Origin: CAWGMT01 sp963823675
Lineage (GTDB): Bacteria > Planctomycetota > Planctomycetia > Isosphaerales > Isosphaeraceae
Reading direction: 5' to 3'
NCBI GenBank assembly: GCA_963823675.1
Contig: CAWGMT010000011.1
Coordinates: forward strand, 372,001-436,000
Length of the DNA stretch: 64,000 nucleotides
The position numbers and the translations under genes are program-made. The notes under the pieces are model-generated. The model made no database searches, had not been told where the DNA came from, and was given only the letters and a program-made list of their open reading frames with translations. How positions within the stretch are numbered: the stretch's first letter is position 1; every line of letters begins with the position of its first letter. This document shows positions 34,896-44,700 of this stretch, one piece after another.

Positions 34896-35633
34896 TGTAT
34901 CACCGACTGGCGGAACCGTTGAGCAGCGTGCAGAGGGTCGTCGCCGTTCTCGGCTTGCCCCTGGGCACCGCCCGCGAATAAGTTTGGCGTATTCATCGTT
35001 GTGGTGCAGGCGTCCCGCCTGCATTCCCCGTACCGGCTGGCGGGACGCCCGCACCACAATTGGCAAAGTTATTTTGCGCGGTCCCTTGGATGTCTTACCC
35101 CCCGCACCCATTGCCTTCCGCACCAAGCTCAAGTTTGCCATTGCAGTTCGGAAAAGATTAAGATTTTCGTGGCAGGTTTCCGGCCGTGCCGGCCTTTCTA
35201 TACTCGATGGCAGCGGCAAACGAGACCCCGAAGGTTGGGATATCGGGAGACACTGCGATGGACGCCCCTGCTTCGATCCACTCGAGCGATCAAAAGCGGA
35301 GTTGTCCCAGGTCGGCCGGGTTCCCGTAGTCCGGCGCGGCGCCAGGCCGGTGCCGCCGGCGGCGACGAACGTGGCACCTGCCTCGCCCGAGGCCAGGGCC
35401 AGGACGCCGGGCGATGACGCCGCGGCCAAGATCGTCGCGGAGCTTTCCGCAGGCCATCCCGGCAAGGTCATCATCCCGATTGCCTGACTGGCATTGCGTT
35501 CGACGGTCCTCGCAAGGGCGAGCAACTCACGCCAATTCCGAGGATCGAGACGGATTGGGGCCATGGCTGAACGAAACAGGCTCGCGCTGGTCGGTCACCG
35601 GGCGGGCGGTTTCCGGGCCGCACAAGGGGCAGA
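34896..35633. other. Intergenic interval between top6B and the XRE-PBP gene
   Basis: No protein family was recognised in this ~740-bp stretch. A plus-strand frame ending at 35487 (...AAAKIVAELSAGHPGKVIIPIA) is open but has no credible start or homology I can name. It holds the inverted repeat listed at 35001. Confidence 0.4.
35001..35057. repeat. Imperfect palindromic repeat (GCAGGCGTCCCGCCTGC core)
   Basis: GTGGTGCAGGCGTCCCGCC on the left and GGCGGGACGCCCGCACCAC on the right form an imperfect hairpin with a short loop. It resembles a dispersed intergenic element rather than a terminator, as no T-tract follows. Confidence 0.65.
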
Positions 35634-36695
35634 CTAACAAACGCGATGCAATTCGCCAGTCTCCGCACTGTCATATCCGGGCAGCTCGCCCAGGGCTCTG
35701 CGGTAGGATGGCGAGCGCGCAACCTGGAGCAGGGCCTGGATCCGATGGTCTCCCTGCCAGCGATCGGGGAAGCAGAGGTCATAGGTCTCTTGGCGGACGG
35801 TGAGGAAACCCAGGCCGGCTTCCTCGCTCACGAGGCGCAGGCAGACGCCCGCGTCGGCCCACCCGCTGCGGACGGCCTCGGCAACGCCGCGGTGATCGGA
35901 GGCCAGCCGCCGGGGGGGCCGTCGGTCTCCGAAGAGCTCGTCGAGGCACTGCCGCGCCCCGGACCCGTCCTCCCGGCCGACCCACCGCAAATGGGAACCC
36001 ACCACCCCGCGGATCGATGTGATCCTCAGACCGGGTGCCAGGGCAACACCTTCCTCCCAGCGGGCGGCCCGGAGCAAGGTGTACCCAGGGCCGAGCTCGC
36101 GCCGGACGATCACCGCGTTCCCGCCCGGCTGCCCGGCGGGAGTGAGATGCACGCCCGCGACGTGCAAGAGCCCCTGGCGGAGCAATGAAAGTGCCGCGCG
36201 GCTGGAACGCGGCAAGGTGATGAGCCGAACGCCCGCGGCGCGCGCAAGCGCCGCGGCCAGCAAACCCGCCGCGGGATCGCAACAGCCCATCACCAGCGTA
36301 TGCTCGGGATCAGCCTCGACTTCGCCCCGGGACGAGCCAGCGTGGTAAACGCCGTCATGAGGGATCACGCCCGACACGGTCGCCTCCGCGGGATAGAGCT
36401 TCATGCTCCCTCCCAGTTCGGCCTTCCAGTAGCGGCAAGGCTCGCGACCAGGGGACCAGGCCCAGGAAGGTTCGCGGGGCCCGGCGCCACGCAGGCGGAA
36501 CAAGTCCTCAACCCGGCATTCCAGAGCTGCGGCCAGGGCCAGCGCCGCCGCCGTCGAGGGGACGAGCCGGCCGGTCTCGATGGCGCTGATCCCCGCCCGC
36601 GAAAGCCCTGCCCGCCCGGCCAACTGATCCTGCGACCAGCCGCGCAAGGTGCGGCGATCCCGCACGTCGTTCTCGAACTGCTGTGGGTTGGCCAT
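35634..36695 (-). CDS. XRE-family regulator with a periplasmic-binding-protein-like sensor domain
   Basis: A 353-residue one-component regulator. Residues 8-63 are a Cro/C1-type HTH (RTLRGWSQDQLAGRAGLSRAGISAIE). The rest is a PBP-like domain (HTLVMGCCDPAAGLLAAALAR...GLLHVAGVHLTPAGQPGG...AEAVRSGWADAGVCLRL), a fusion seen in regulators linked to molybdate or molybdopterin functions. The ligand here is not determined. The start at 36695 gives the standard MANPQQFENDVRDRR beginning. Two direct repeats just upstream may be its operator. It is divergent from the DUF1559 gene. Confidence 0.83.
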   Translation of the reverse strand: MANPQQFENDVRDRRTLRGWSQDQLAGRAGLSRAGISAIETGRLVPSTAAALALAAALECRVEDLFRLRGAGPREPSWAWSPGREPCRYWKAELGGSMKLYPAEATVSGVIPHDGVYHAGSSRGEVEADPEHTLVMGCCDPAAGLLAAALARAAGVRLITLPRSSRAALSLLRQGLLHVAGVHLTPAGQPGGNAVIVRRELGPGYTLLRAARWEEGVALAPGLRITSIRGVVGSHLRWVGREDGSGARQCLDELFGDRRPPRRLASDHRGVAEAVRSGWADAGVCLRLVSEEAGLGFLTVRQETYDLCFPDRWQGDHRIQALLQVARSPSYRRALGELPGYDSAETGELHRVC

Positions 36696-36699
36696 GATC

Positions 36700-36730
36700 G
36701 TATCAGCTTACGCCACTCTTGTATCAGCTT
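36700..36730. promoter_or_regulatory. Direct repeat GTATCAGCTT, candidate operator
   Basis: GTATCAGCTT occurs at 36700-36709 and 36721-36730, 21 bp apart (two helical turns), immediately before the XRE regulator's start codon. The position suits an autoregulatory binding site. This is inference from spacing and location. Confidence 0.4.
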
Positions 36731-36837
36731 CAAGCGGGCGGTATAAGAGATCCTCCTTGACACGATCGTAGCATGATGCGCCACGAACGTATCGACAACA
36801 AGAACGGGCTTACCGAGCGTTGCAGAAAGACATCACC

Positions 36838-37914
36838 ATGAGAACCCGCCGCAAGCGTCCCGCTTTCACACTCATCGAGCTCCTCGTGGTCATCTCCATC
36901 ATCGCGGTGCTCATCGCCCTGCTGCTGCCCGCGGTCCAGTCCGCACGCGAAGCTGCCAGGCGAGCACAGTGCAGCAACAACATGAAACAGATCGGCCTGG
37001 CCTTGCACAACTACATGACGGCAATAAATACCCTGCCGCCGGGCCGGTTCAACTCGCACATTGCGGGCATGGGAAACGTGTGGGGTGGATACTCGCAAAT
37101 ACTCCCACAGCTCGACCAGCAGGTGATTTTCAACTCGTTCAATTTCAGCCTTGCACCCGAGTTGGAGGCCAACCTCCCATCGGCCGCGGCCAACTTGACC
37201 GGTGCGGGCACCTTTATCAACTCGCTTCTCTGTCCGACCGATGCGGCGCCGGCCGTGCTGATCACCGTCGCCGGTGAAAACTACGCCACCCACAACTACG
37301 ATCTGAACGTGGGCTCGAACTACCCGCTTCAGGAAGTGTACCCGGCAGGCGTGGTTTCGCCGTTTGGTGCGTTGCCCAACGGCGTCTTCTTCGAGAACCG
37401 TGGCGTCGGCCCGGCCGAGTTCACCGACGGCATGTCGAACACCGTCGCCGCGGCCGAGACAATCCGTTCGAACCAGAACTCGACCTATGCGACCGACCCG
37501 ACCCGCGTCTTCCTCGTGACCGGCAACAACACGAGCACCGGGCCAGCGCTGACCAGCGACGCCGATTACGCGGCCTTCTGCCTGTCGCTGCCGCCGAGCA
37601 CGACCCAGTTTCAGGCGACCAAGGGCGTCCGCTGGCACTATGGCGCGCCCGGCCACTCGATGTACAACCACCGCAGGGGCCCTAATGATCCGAACCCGGA
37701 CTGCCGCGGCGGCCTGCCGCACAGCAACAAGTCCGACCCGGAATGGAGCTTTCTCTCGCTCAACGTCGCCACGCGGAGCAACCACCCGGGCGGCGTCCAG
37801 GCGCTGATGGCCGATGGCCACGTCCAGTTCATCAAGAACTCGATCAACCTGGCAATCTGGCAGGCACTCGGGAGCCGCAACGGAGGCGAGGTGATCTCGG
37901 CGGATGCGTACTGA
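36838..37914 (+). CDS. DUF1559 (SBP_bac_10) prepilin-like protein
   Basis: A 358-residue protein with a type IV prepilin leader and helix (RTRRKRPAFTLIELL and VVISIIAVLIALLLPAVQS), so it is processed by a prepilin peptidase. It carries the conserved SAREAARRAQCSNNMKQIGLALHNY signature of the DUF1559 family. The C-terminus has HPGGVQALMADGHVQFI, the usual His-to-Gly motif. These proteins are massively expanded in planctomycetes and thought to form surface or pseudopilus-like structures. The ATG at 36838 directly precedes the leader. Confidence 0.93.
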   Translation: MRTRRKRPAFTLIELLVVISIIAVLIALLLPAVQSAREAARRAQCSNNMKQIGLALHNYMTAINTLPPGRFNSHIAGMGNVWGGYSQILPQLDQQVIFNSFNFSLAPELEANLPSAAANLTGAGTFINSLLCPTDAAPAVLITVAGENYATHNYDLNVGSNYPLQEVYPAGVVSPFGALPNGVFFENRGVGPAEFTDGMSNTVAAAETIRSNQNSTYATDPTRVFLVTGNNTSTGPALTSDADYAAFCLSLPPSTTQFQATKGVRWHYGAPGHSMYNHRRGPNDPNPDCRGGLPHSNKSDPEWSFLSLNVATRSNHPGGVQALMADGHVQFIKNSINLAIWQALGSRNGGEVISADAY

Positions 37915-37965
37915 ATCCGCCCACGTTGACACGCCCGGTGCGACCGACTATATTCGCCAATCAGA

Positions 37966-38154
37966 ATGAAAGAGGCACCGCAGAGACTGACCGCGCTTGA
38001 TGAATCGACCCGGATGCTCATGGCGTTCGCAGACCCGGTACGTCTTCGCCTCCTGAGCTTGTTGAGTGGCGAGCGGAAGGAAGTGTGCGTCTGCCATCGC
38101 TACCGATGCGTCTTGACCGAGCTTGTGGCCAGCCAACTCGAACCCGTCTCCTGA
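37966..38154 (+). pseudogene. Truncated ArsR-type regulator
   Basis: The 62 codons begin STRMLMAFADPVRLRLLSLLSGERKEVCVCH, the start of an ArsR/SmtB winged helix including the metal-binding-like CVCH. It then turns into YRCVLTELVASQLEPVS and stops. The recognition helix and wing are missing. The sequence lost about 40 codons before the next gene. Probably inactive; a short dominant-negative form is conceivable. Confidence 0.6.
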
Positions 38155-38168
38155 GAGGAGCCGCTCCG

Positions 38169-39164
38169 ATGCCGCTTCGCAGTCTGATTCGCTATGTTGC
38201 GCTCGCTCTGTTTCTGGTTCCCGCCACCCGCTCGTGGGCGGGTGACGACGTGGGACCACTGGTCCGCTCGCTGTGGCTGGTCCAGCGGTACGGTACGGTC
38301 GAGTCCGTCAAGCCCGAGAACGATCAGAAGACCAAGGGCAAGCTCTCGAAGGCCCTGGGTAAACCAGGCATCCTCACTGCTGTGGGAGTACAGGGACTCA
38401 TGAACCCCTCGACCTTCGCCAAGCTTGCCGGGCGCGACGAACAACTCGATGCCGCCCTGGTCAAGAAGCTTCTGGAAGCCGGCCTGCCCGAATCCCGCAA
38501 GGCGCTCAACCCCAGGGTCGCTGCTTATGCCGATATGCTGACGACATCGTTCGATATGATCGACGAGCCGCACCGGGAAGCCGGCCGGAAACTGGTGGAC
38601 TGGATCGTCGAGAACGACAAGCCGGGGCAGCCGCTGCACCTCACGGCGATCTGCACGGGCAACACGCGTCGTAGCATCCTCGGTGCGACCTTGGGCAACA
38701 TCGCCGCCGCCTACTACGGGATGCCCGAAATCCGCTTTCACAGCGGCGGGACGGCCCCCAGCGCGTTCAATCCCCGGACGATCACCGCGCTCAAAGAGAT
38801 CGGCGTCGCGATCGAGCCGACCGGTCAGGAGGCCCCGCGCGGCGAGCCCAACACTGCCAACCCGATTTACGTCGTCCGGTGGGGCCAGGGTTTGGAAGCG
38901 ACCGAGTTCTCCAAGACATATTTCGACACCAGCAATCCGCGGCAGGGATTTGCGGCCCTCATGGTCTGTGGTGAGGCCGATGCTGCCTGCCCGCTGGTCA
39001 AGGGAGCCGCAATCCGCATCGCGATGCCGTACCTCGATCCCAAGATCTACGACCACGGCAGCTACGAGTCGCAGAAGTACGCCGAGCGCCGCGACGACAT
39101 TGGCAGGCTCATGCTCAGCGTGATGATGCAGGTCAAGAACCGCCTGAACCAGGAGTCCTCTTGA
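38169..39164 (+). CDS. Exported low-molecular-weight phosphatase / arsenate-reductase-like protein
   Basis: A 331-residue protein with a signal peptide (LIRYVALALFLVPATRSWAG). The helical N-terminal ~155 residues have no named family. The C-terminal half contains the LMW-PTP/ArsC loop AICTGNTRRSILG with Cys162 and Arg168 (C-x5-R), and a later DPKIYDHGSYESQKYAERRDDIGR segment. GAGAGGAG precedes the ATG. Its position after an ArsR fragment suggests an arsenic or redox context, but an exported LMW-PTP-type domain is unusual. Activity may be a phosphatase or a reductase. Confidence 0.7.
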   Translation: MPLRSLIRYVALALFLVPATRSWAGDDVGPLVRSLWLVQRYGTVESVKPENDQKTKGKLSKALGKPGILTAVGVQGLMNPSTFAKLAGRDEQLDAALVKKLLEAGLPESRKALNPRVAAYADMLTTSFDMIDEPHREAGRKLVDWIVENDKPGQPLHLTAICTGNTRRSILGATLGNIAAAYYGMPEIRFHSGGTAPSAFNPRTITALKEIGVAIEPTGQEAPRGEPNTANPIYVVRWGQGLEATEFSKTYFDTSNPRQGFAALMVCGEADAACPLVKGAAIRIAMPYLDPKIYDHGSYESQKYAERRDDIGRLMLSVMMQVKNRLNQESS

Positions 39165-39170
39165 TCGCGA

Positions 39171-39953
39171 TCATTTCGCCTTCTTCGCCTGAAGTTCGCT
39201 GATCTCCTTGGGTAGGGCGAAGGTGTCGGCGGGGAGCTTGACATTGTGCTTGATGTCGGTGAAGTTCATGACGATCTCCTGGCCGAGCACCTTCTGCGTG
39301 ACCGAAGTGGCCATGAGTACGCCGTCGATCTTGCGGTAATCGCCGGGGTACGCTTCGACGGTCATTTCGCCCATCGGGCCGTTCATGGTGATGGCCTGCT
39401 TGACGATCAAGTGACTGGCGACGTCGAAGTACTGGACAATCGGCTTGCCGGTTTTGCGAGTCAAGACAACCTTGGCCGCGGGCTTGCCTGCGACATCCTC
39501 GACCGCGACGCATTCCGCCTTGACGAATCGTTCCTTCCAGCGGATCTCGCCGTAAAAGCTCGCTTGCATGAGCGCGATATCCTTCTCGTCTCCTTCCAGG
39601 ATTCGCGCGCCGCCGATGGACGAAATCTCCCACGCGGCCTGGCCGTCGGTCCCTTGTCGAGTCGTGCCGAAGGGCCCAAGTTCGGTCATTGTCGTCAGCT
39701 TGTCCGGTGCGGCCTGGGTCACCGTGACCTTCCCTTTGATGTTGGCCGCGGCGATGTCCAGGGTTCCTGTGCTCACCCTGTTGGTGAGCTTCTCGTACGC
39801 ACCCTTGCCGCCGGTCGCCTCGACGTACTGGTCGAGCACGTCCTCGGCCTTTGGAAGCGCTGCCGTCGCCTGACCGAAGGCGCCCGGGACACTTACTGCC
39901 GACATCGACAACACGAACACTAACACGGCAAAACGCATCATCGAACGGATCAT
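39171..39953 (-). CDS. Exported LolA-like / outer-membrane-lipoprotein-sorting-fold protein
   Basis: A 260-residue protein with a signal peptide (MIRSMMRFAVLVFVLSMSAVSVPGAFG). The body begins LPKAEDVLDQYVEATGGKGAYEKL, and has long amphipathic strands plus a late KIDGVLMATSVTQKVLGQEIVMNFTDIKHN segment, a pattern of LolA/LppX-fold proteins in planctomycetes. AGGAG lies 10-11 nt before ATG 39953. It is convergent with the preceding gene (6-bp gap). It probably binds a hydrophobic ligand in the periplasm; not demonstrated. Confidence 0.65.
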   Translation of the reverse strand: MIRSMMRFAVLVFVLSMSAVSVPGAFGQATAALPKAEDVLDQYVEATGGKGAYEKLTNRVSTGTLDIAAANIKGKVTVTQAAPDKLTTMTELGPFGTTRQGTDGQAAWEISSIGGARILEGDEKDIALMQASFYGEIRWKERFVKAECVAVEDVAGKPAAKVVLTRKTGKPIVQYFDVASHLIVKQAITMNGPMGEMTVEAYPGDYRKIDGVLMATSVTQKVLGQEIVMNFTDIKHNVKLPADTFALPKEISELQAKKAK

Positions 39954-40028
39954 CTCGGGAGACTCCTGAAGGAAGAGAGAGATCGGATCAACGCAGGTCA
40001 AACGCTGTAATCTGGCCTCCTGCCCCAG

Positions 40029-41516
40029 CTACCTCAGCAGCCGCCAGCCGACGATCAAGCCAATTGCCACGGCCACCACGGCCACGATCAGCCGCCAGCG
40101 GTCATACGCCAGCGTTTTCCTCGGTTTCGCCAGCCGATTGCTGCTGGCGCTGCGGTGTTTCACGAAGACAGTCGAGAGCACCTCGGATGGGGGTTGCTTC
40201 CTGGCGCCGGCGCGCTGCGACGTAGCAACTTCATAAATCGACTCCGGCTCGGGCGCCTTCGCCTGGCGATCGTCGACGACCATGAGCGGGCGGGGCGCCT
40301 TGCCGCCGGCGGATCCCCGGCATGACTGGAGCTCGCTGATCACCGCGGCCATGGTCTGCGGCCGATCCTGGGGCGACTTGGCCAGGAGGTGCTGGAACGT
40401 GGCATCGAGCGCTTCCGAAATGTCGCGCCGCGCTGCACGCAGAGACGGAATCGGCCGTTCGCGGTGGCCTAAGAGCCGCTCCATGAAGGTCTGGCCGCCA
40501 AACGGGGACCTGCCGGTCAGAAGATAGTGCAGCGTGCACCCGAGCGAGTAAATGTCGGAGCGGCCGTCGGCCATCCTCGGGTCGTAGGCCTGCTCGGGCG
40601 ACATGTAATCGACGGTGCCCACGATCGAGCCGCTGACCGTCAAGTCGGCCTCGGACCCTCCGGCGGCCAGCAGGTCCTGGGTCTGATTCACCCGCGCCAG
40701 GCCGAGGTCGAGAACCTTGACCGTACCCGAAGAATCGAGCAGAAGATTGGCGGGCTTGATGTCCCGGTGAACGATGCCATGATCGTGCGCTTCTTGCAGG
40801 CCGCGGGCTGCCTGGATGATGCAATCGATCGTCTGGGCGACCGAGAGCGGGCCCTTCTCCTTGACGGTCCTGGCCAGGTCCCAGCCGTCGACGAACTCCA
40901 TGACCAGGTAGAGCAAGCCGTTGGTTTCGCCCGAGTCGATGGCCGAGACGATATTGGGATGGCGAAACTTGGCGACCGCGGCGGATTCGCGGCGAAAACG
41001 GATCACGGCCGCTCGATCCCGGCTGACCGAGGGCGGCAAGAGCTTGAGCGCCACGATTCGCTGGGACTGCCGGGGGCGAGCCCGCAACACCAGGCCCATT
41101 CCGCCCGAGCCAATCTTGTCCAGCACGACGTAGCCGCCGATGACCAGCCCCTTGGTCTTACCCTGGCGAATGGCGGCGGCCTGATAGGGCGTGAGCTTGC
41201 CCAGCCGGATCAGCTCGGCGGCAAGAGGTTGCACGCCGCCCATTTCCCCGTGCGGAAACAACCGCGCCGAAAGCGCGCGGATCTCGGGCTCTGCCACCAG
41301 TCGCTGCTGGATCAAGGTATCAATGAACCGGCCGATGTCATCGCCGATCAACCGCTCCGAGGCAGCCGAAGCGCTCTCGCCGCGAGCGTCACCCGAGCCG
41401 GGCTCCACTCGCGCGGTCTCTGAGTCGTCCCAGGTGTACTCCGAAAGGTCGCTCGGCGGCGGCTCTTTCAGAGCGTCTTCGATCGGCTCCAATCTTGGTG
41501 ACTCGGGAGGCGGCAT
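40029..41516 (-). CDS. Ser/Thr protein kinase with one C-terminal membrane anchor
   Basis: A 495-residue kinase. An N-terminal region of about 125 residues contains the helical IGRFIDTLIQQRLVAEPEIRAL segment of planctomycete kinases. The kinase domain has GSGGMGLVLRA, ALKLLPP (Lys), HRDIKPANLLL, DLGLAR, VDYMSPEQA and DIYSLGCTLHYLLTG. The C-terminus is a single membrane helix (LIVAVVAVAIGLIVGW) with almost no extracellular part, so it senses from inside or through partners. GGAGAG precedes ATG 41516. All catalytic residues are present. Confidence 0.9.
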   Translation of the reverse strand: MPPPESPRLEPIEDALKEPPPSDLSEYTWDDSETARVEPGSGDARGESASAASERLIGDDIGRFIDTLIQQRLVAEPEIRALSARLFPHGEMGGVQPLAAELIRLGKLTPYQAAAIRQGKTKGLVIGGYVVLDKIGSGGMGLVLRARPRQSQRIVALKLLPPSVSRDRAAVIRFRRESAAVAKFRHPNIVSAIDSGETNGLLYLVMEFVDGWDLARTVKEKGPLSVAQTIDCIIQAARGLQEAHDHGIVHRDIKPANLLLDSSGTVKVLDLGLARVNQTQDLLAAGGSEADLTVSGSIVGTVDYMSPEQAYDPRMADGRSDIYSLGCTLHYLLTGRSPFGGQTFMERLLGHRERPIPSLRAARRDISEALDATFQHLLAKSPQDRPQTMAAVISELQSCRGSAGGKAPRPLMVVDDRQAKAPEPESIYEVATSQRAGARKQPPSEVLSTVFVKHRSASSNRLAKPRKTLAYDRWRLIVAVVAVAIGLIVGWRLLR

Positions 41517-41781
41517 TCGGGCTCTCCGCGACCGAAGAAGTTCCGCGACACCCGCGCGAAACCACGCTGCGGCACAACTCGTAGTCACCGATTATAGAGA
41601 TCTTGCCTTCCCCGAACGATAGACTGTGGAGTATTCTACTCAGCCATCGGCTCCGTCCGCGGGGCGTGGCCGAAGATTGCCTGAGCCGAAGAGACCGCAC
41701 TCGCCCGGCGCGGTCTTGCTGGATTCGACCCGGGCGAGAAGAGGGGTATCGTCAGACACCCACTTTTGCTACTCGCTCGGT

Positions 41782-44700
41782 TCAATCCGGATCACCAACC
41801 AGCACAAATGCCGCCCAGTAGTAGGGATGGTCATACCGCCGTATGCCGCCCGATTTGGGTGAGGGCGATGCATTGCCCGACGTCGTGTCGTTGACGTTCG
41901 CGAGCGGACGCACGTCACCACGTTGAAGGGCGGCCAGCTCTCCGTCGATCTGGTCCACCGTCAAGCTCCGCAGCCATTGCTTCGCCTCGTGGAGCGCCTC
42001 AGCCTTGGGCATCGGCTTCGACAGCCCCGCACGCCGCCCCAGCAAGTTCTGGTAGAACCGGGTCATCAAGAGCGATGTGGCCCTGTCGTCGACTCTCCAC
42101 AGCGAGAGGCACACGCTCCGTGCACCGGACATCAAGAGCGCCTGGGTGAACCCCACGAAACCCTCGCCGCCGGCATTACGGCCCAGGGCGGTCTCGCAGG
42201 CCGAGAGCGTCACCAACTCGGCCTTCAAATCCCAGCTTCGCTGCATTTCCCTCACGGCCAGGCGACCGTCGTAGACCGCCTTCTTGTTCAACACCTGCGT
42301 CAGCGGATCGGGGAGGCCTGTCTGGGTGAGGATCACCGCCGAGCGCTGAGGGATCGCCTCGTCGATCACTCCGTGCGTGGCCAGGTGGATGAAGCCGAAG
42401 CAAGCCAGCTCGCCCGAGGCGGCCAGGCGGTCGAGTTCGGACTCACTCGCGTCAGCTCCGAGCAACGCATGGGTCGGCCGACCGTCGGATTTGAAGAGCT
42501 GAGCGAGCGCCTCGACTTCGTAGCGCGTGCCTGGCAAGGGGGCGAAGTGCTCGTCGCCGGACCGAGCCGCCATCAGCACCTGCTGAAGCTTGGTCTGCTC
42601 GGCGATGGCTTCTGCTGCCGGCCGGGGGTCAATCATCACACCGAGCTTGCCGGGGGCCAGCTCTCGCCGGGACGTCCGGCCGTCTCTCCAGACCAGGGCG
42701 GCGATCGGCTTGTCGCCCTCGGCAACAACCTTGAGGTCGTCCTTCTTGTTCAGCGCCTGACCGTTGTAGGCCAGTAACACATCCCCGTCTTGGAGTCCGT
42801 GGTTGGCCGCGTTCGAGCCCCGGGCGACCACGTTGACGAGCAAGCCATGGTCAGGCGGCAGCTTGGGCTCGCTCGACTTGTCAGACCGCTGGTACACCGG
42901 GTCACCGAGCGCCAGCAGACCGGCGTGGCGGTCCGGCCGGGACTGCGCCCGCAGGTACTTGAAGACGGTGGCGGAGGGGGCGTAGCTCACTGTGCGGGTG
43001 TCGTCGGGGGCGAGCAGAACCTCGACCGGGATGCCTGTCATGGTGCGTGAGGGAAGGACGATCAGCCTGCGGGCCGGCGGCAGGCCGGCGGTGTCGGCGC
43101 CCGGGGCCTTGGTCAGCGGCACGAGGCGCTGGGTACGTAATCTCTCAACCAGGGGCCGCAGGTCTGCGTGGCCATCACCGGGCCGGGCTCGCAGCTCCGT
43201 CCGGAGTTGGCCCGCGAGCCCGGTGTCCGCGATGGTCCACAGCCCATCCGGGCCAGTGCCCGTGATCGGGACCCAGGCCGGGATGCCCCGAGACCGGACG
43301 ACGACGCCCCAGTGCTCGCCGTCGGGGTCAGCCGCGTTCGGTCCGTCGGGTGGAATATCGATCCAGGCGACCAGGGCGGCATCGGCGGGCAGCGCGGCCT
43401 GGATTTGATTCAGTTTGGCGACCTGGCCGGCCAGTGTGCCGTGAACCTCAACCAGCTTGGTCCGGAACTCACCCAGGGCGATGCTGGCCAGCTCCCGCTC
43501 GTGCTTTGAGCCCTCGAACCGCTGCGCCCGTTCGGCCTGATCGAGGCCTTTGGGATTGGCTTCGACCAGCTTGTCGAGCCGTTCGAGTTCCGTGGTCAAT
43601 TCGCGGAGGCGGTCTCTTTCGCCGGGAGTGAGCCGCCGGTCCTGGCGGGCGGCCAATTCGTCGAGCAGGCCGCGGCCCAGGTCTTCCTCCAACCGCTGCC
43701 ACGCCAGGGCCGGCTGACCGAGCCGGGCCAGCACGGCGGCCAGCGCGAGGCGCGCTGACTCCCGGGTGGCGGCGCGCTCCAGCCCGGTGAAGGCGACTCT
43801 GAGCCGCGCCGTGTCCAGGCTTTTCACCGCACTCAGCCATCGGTCTCGCGCCTCGAGATACTTCCCCAGGGCGGCCAGGTTCGACGCCAGGTTGCTGTAA
43901 CTGTGGCCAGTATCGGGGTGGTCATCGGTGAGCAGGCGGCTGCGGATCTCCAGGGCCTTCTCGAACAGCGGCCGGGCCTGGGCGAATTTCCCCTGGGCAT
44001 TCAGGTTGGCCGCCACATTGTTATAGCTGCGAGCGGTGTCGGGGTGGTCGTCGGTGAGCAGGCGGCGGTGAGTATCGAGCGCCTTCTCGTGCAGCGGCTG
44101 GGCCTGGGGGTACTTACCCTGGGCGGCGAGGTTGTGCGCCACGTTGGTGTAGCCTGCGGCCGTGTCGGGGTGCTCGTCGGTGAGCAGGCGGCGTTTAATC
44201 TCCAGCGCCTTCTCGTACAGCGGCTGGGCCTGCGCATATTTCCCCTGGTTGTTGAGGTTGCCAGCCACGTTGTTATAGCTGGTAGCCGTGGCGGGGTGGT
44301 CGTCTGTGAGCAGGCGGCGTTTAATCTCCAGCGCCTTCTCGTACAGCGGCTGGGCCTGGGCGTACATCCCTTGGGCCTCGAGGTTGTAAGCCACGTTGTT
44401 GTAGCCGGTAGCGGTCTCGGGGTGGTTGTCGGTGAGCAGGCGGCGTTTGATCTCGAGCGACTTCTCGAAGAGCGGCTGAGCCTGGGCGTACTTCCCCTGC
44501 CGGTAGAGGTTGAACGCCACGCCGTTATAGCTGCTAGCGGTGCTCGAGTGGTTATCGGTGAGCAGACGGCGGCGGATCTCCAGCGACTTCTCGAGCAGGG
44601 GCTGGGCCCGTGCGCACTTTCCCTGGAAGCTGAGGTTATTCGCGACGTTGTTGTAGCTGGCAGCGGTTTCGGGGTGGTTGTCGGTGAGCAGGCGGCGGCG

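Noticed and set aside
34858..35487. Plus-strand frame overlapping the start of top6B
   Set aside because: Begins antisense to top6B, crosses a palindromic repeat and has no recognisable domain or start signal.
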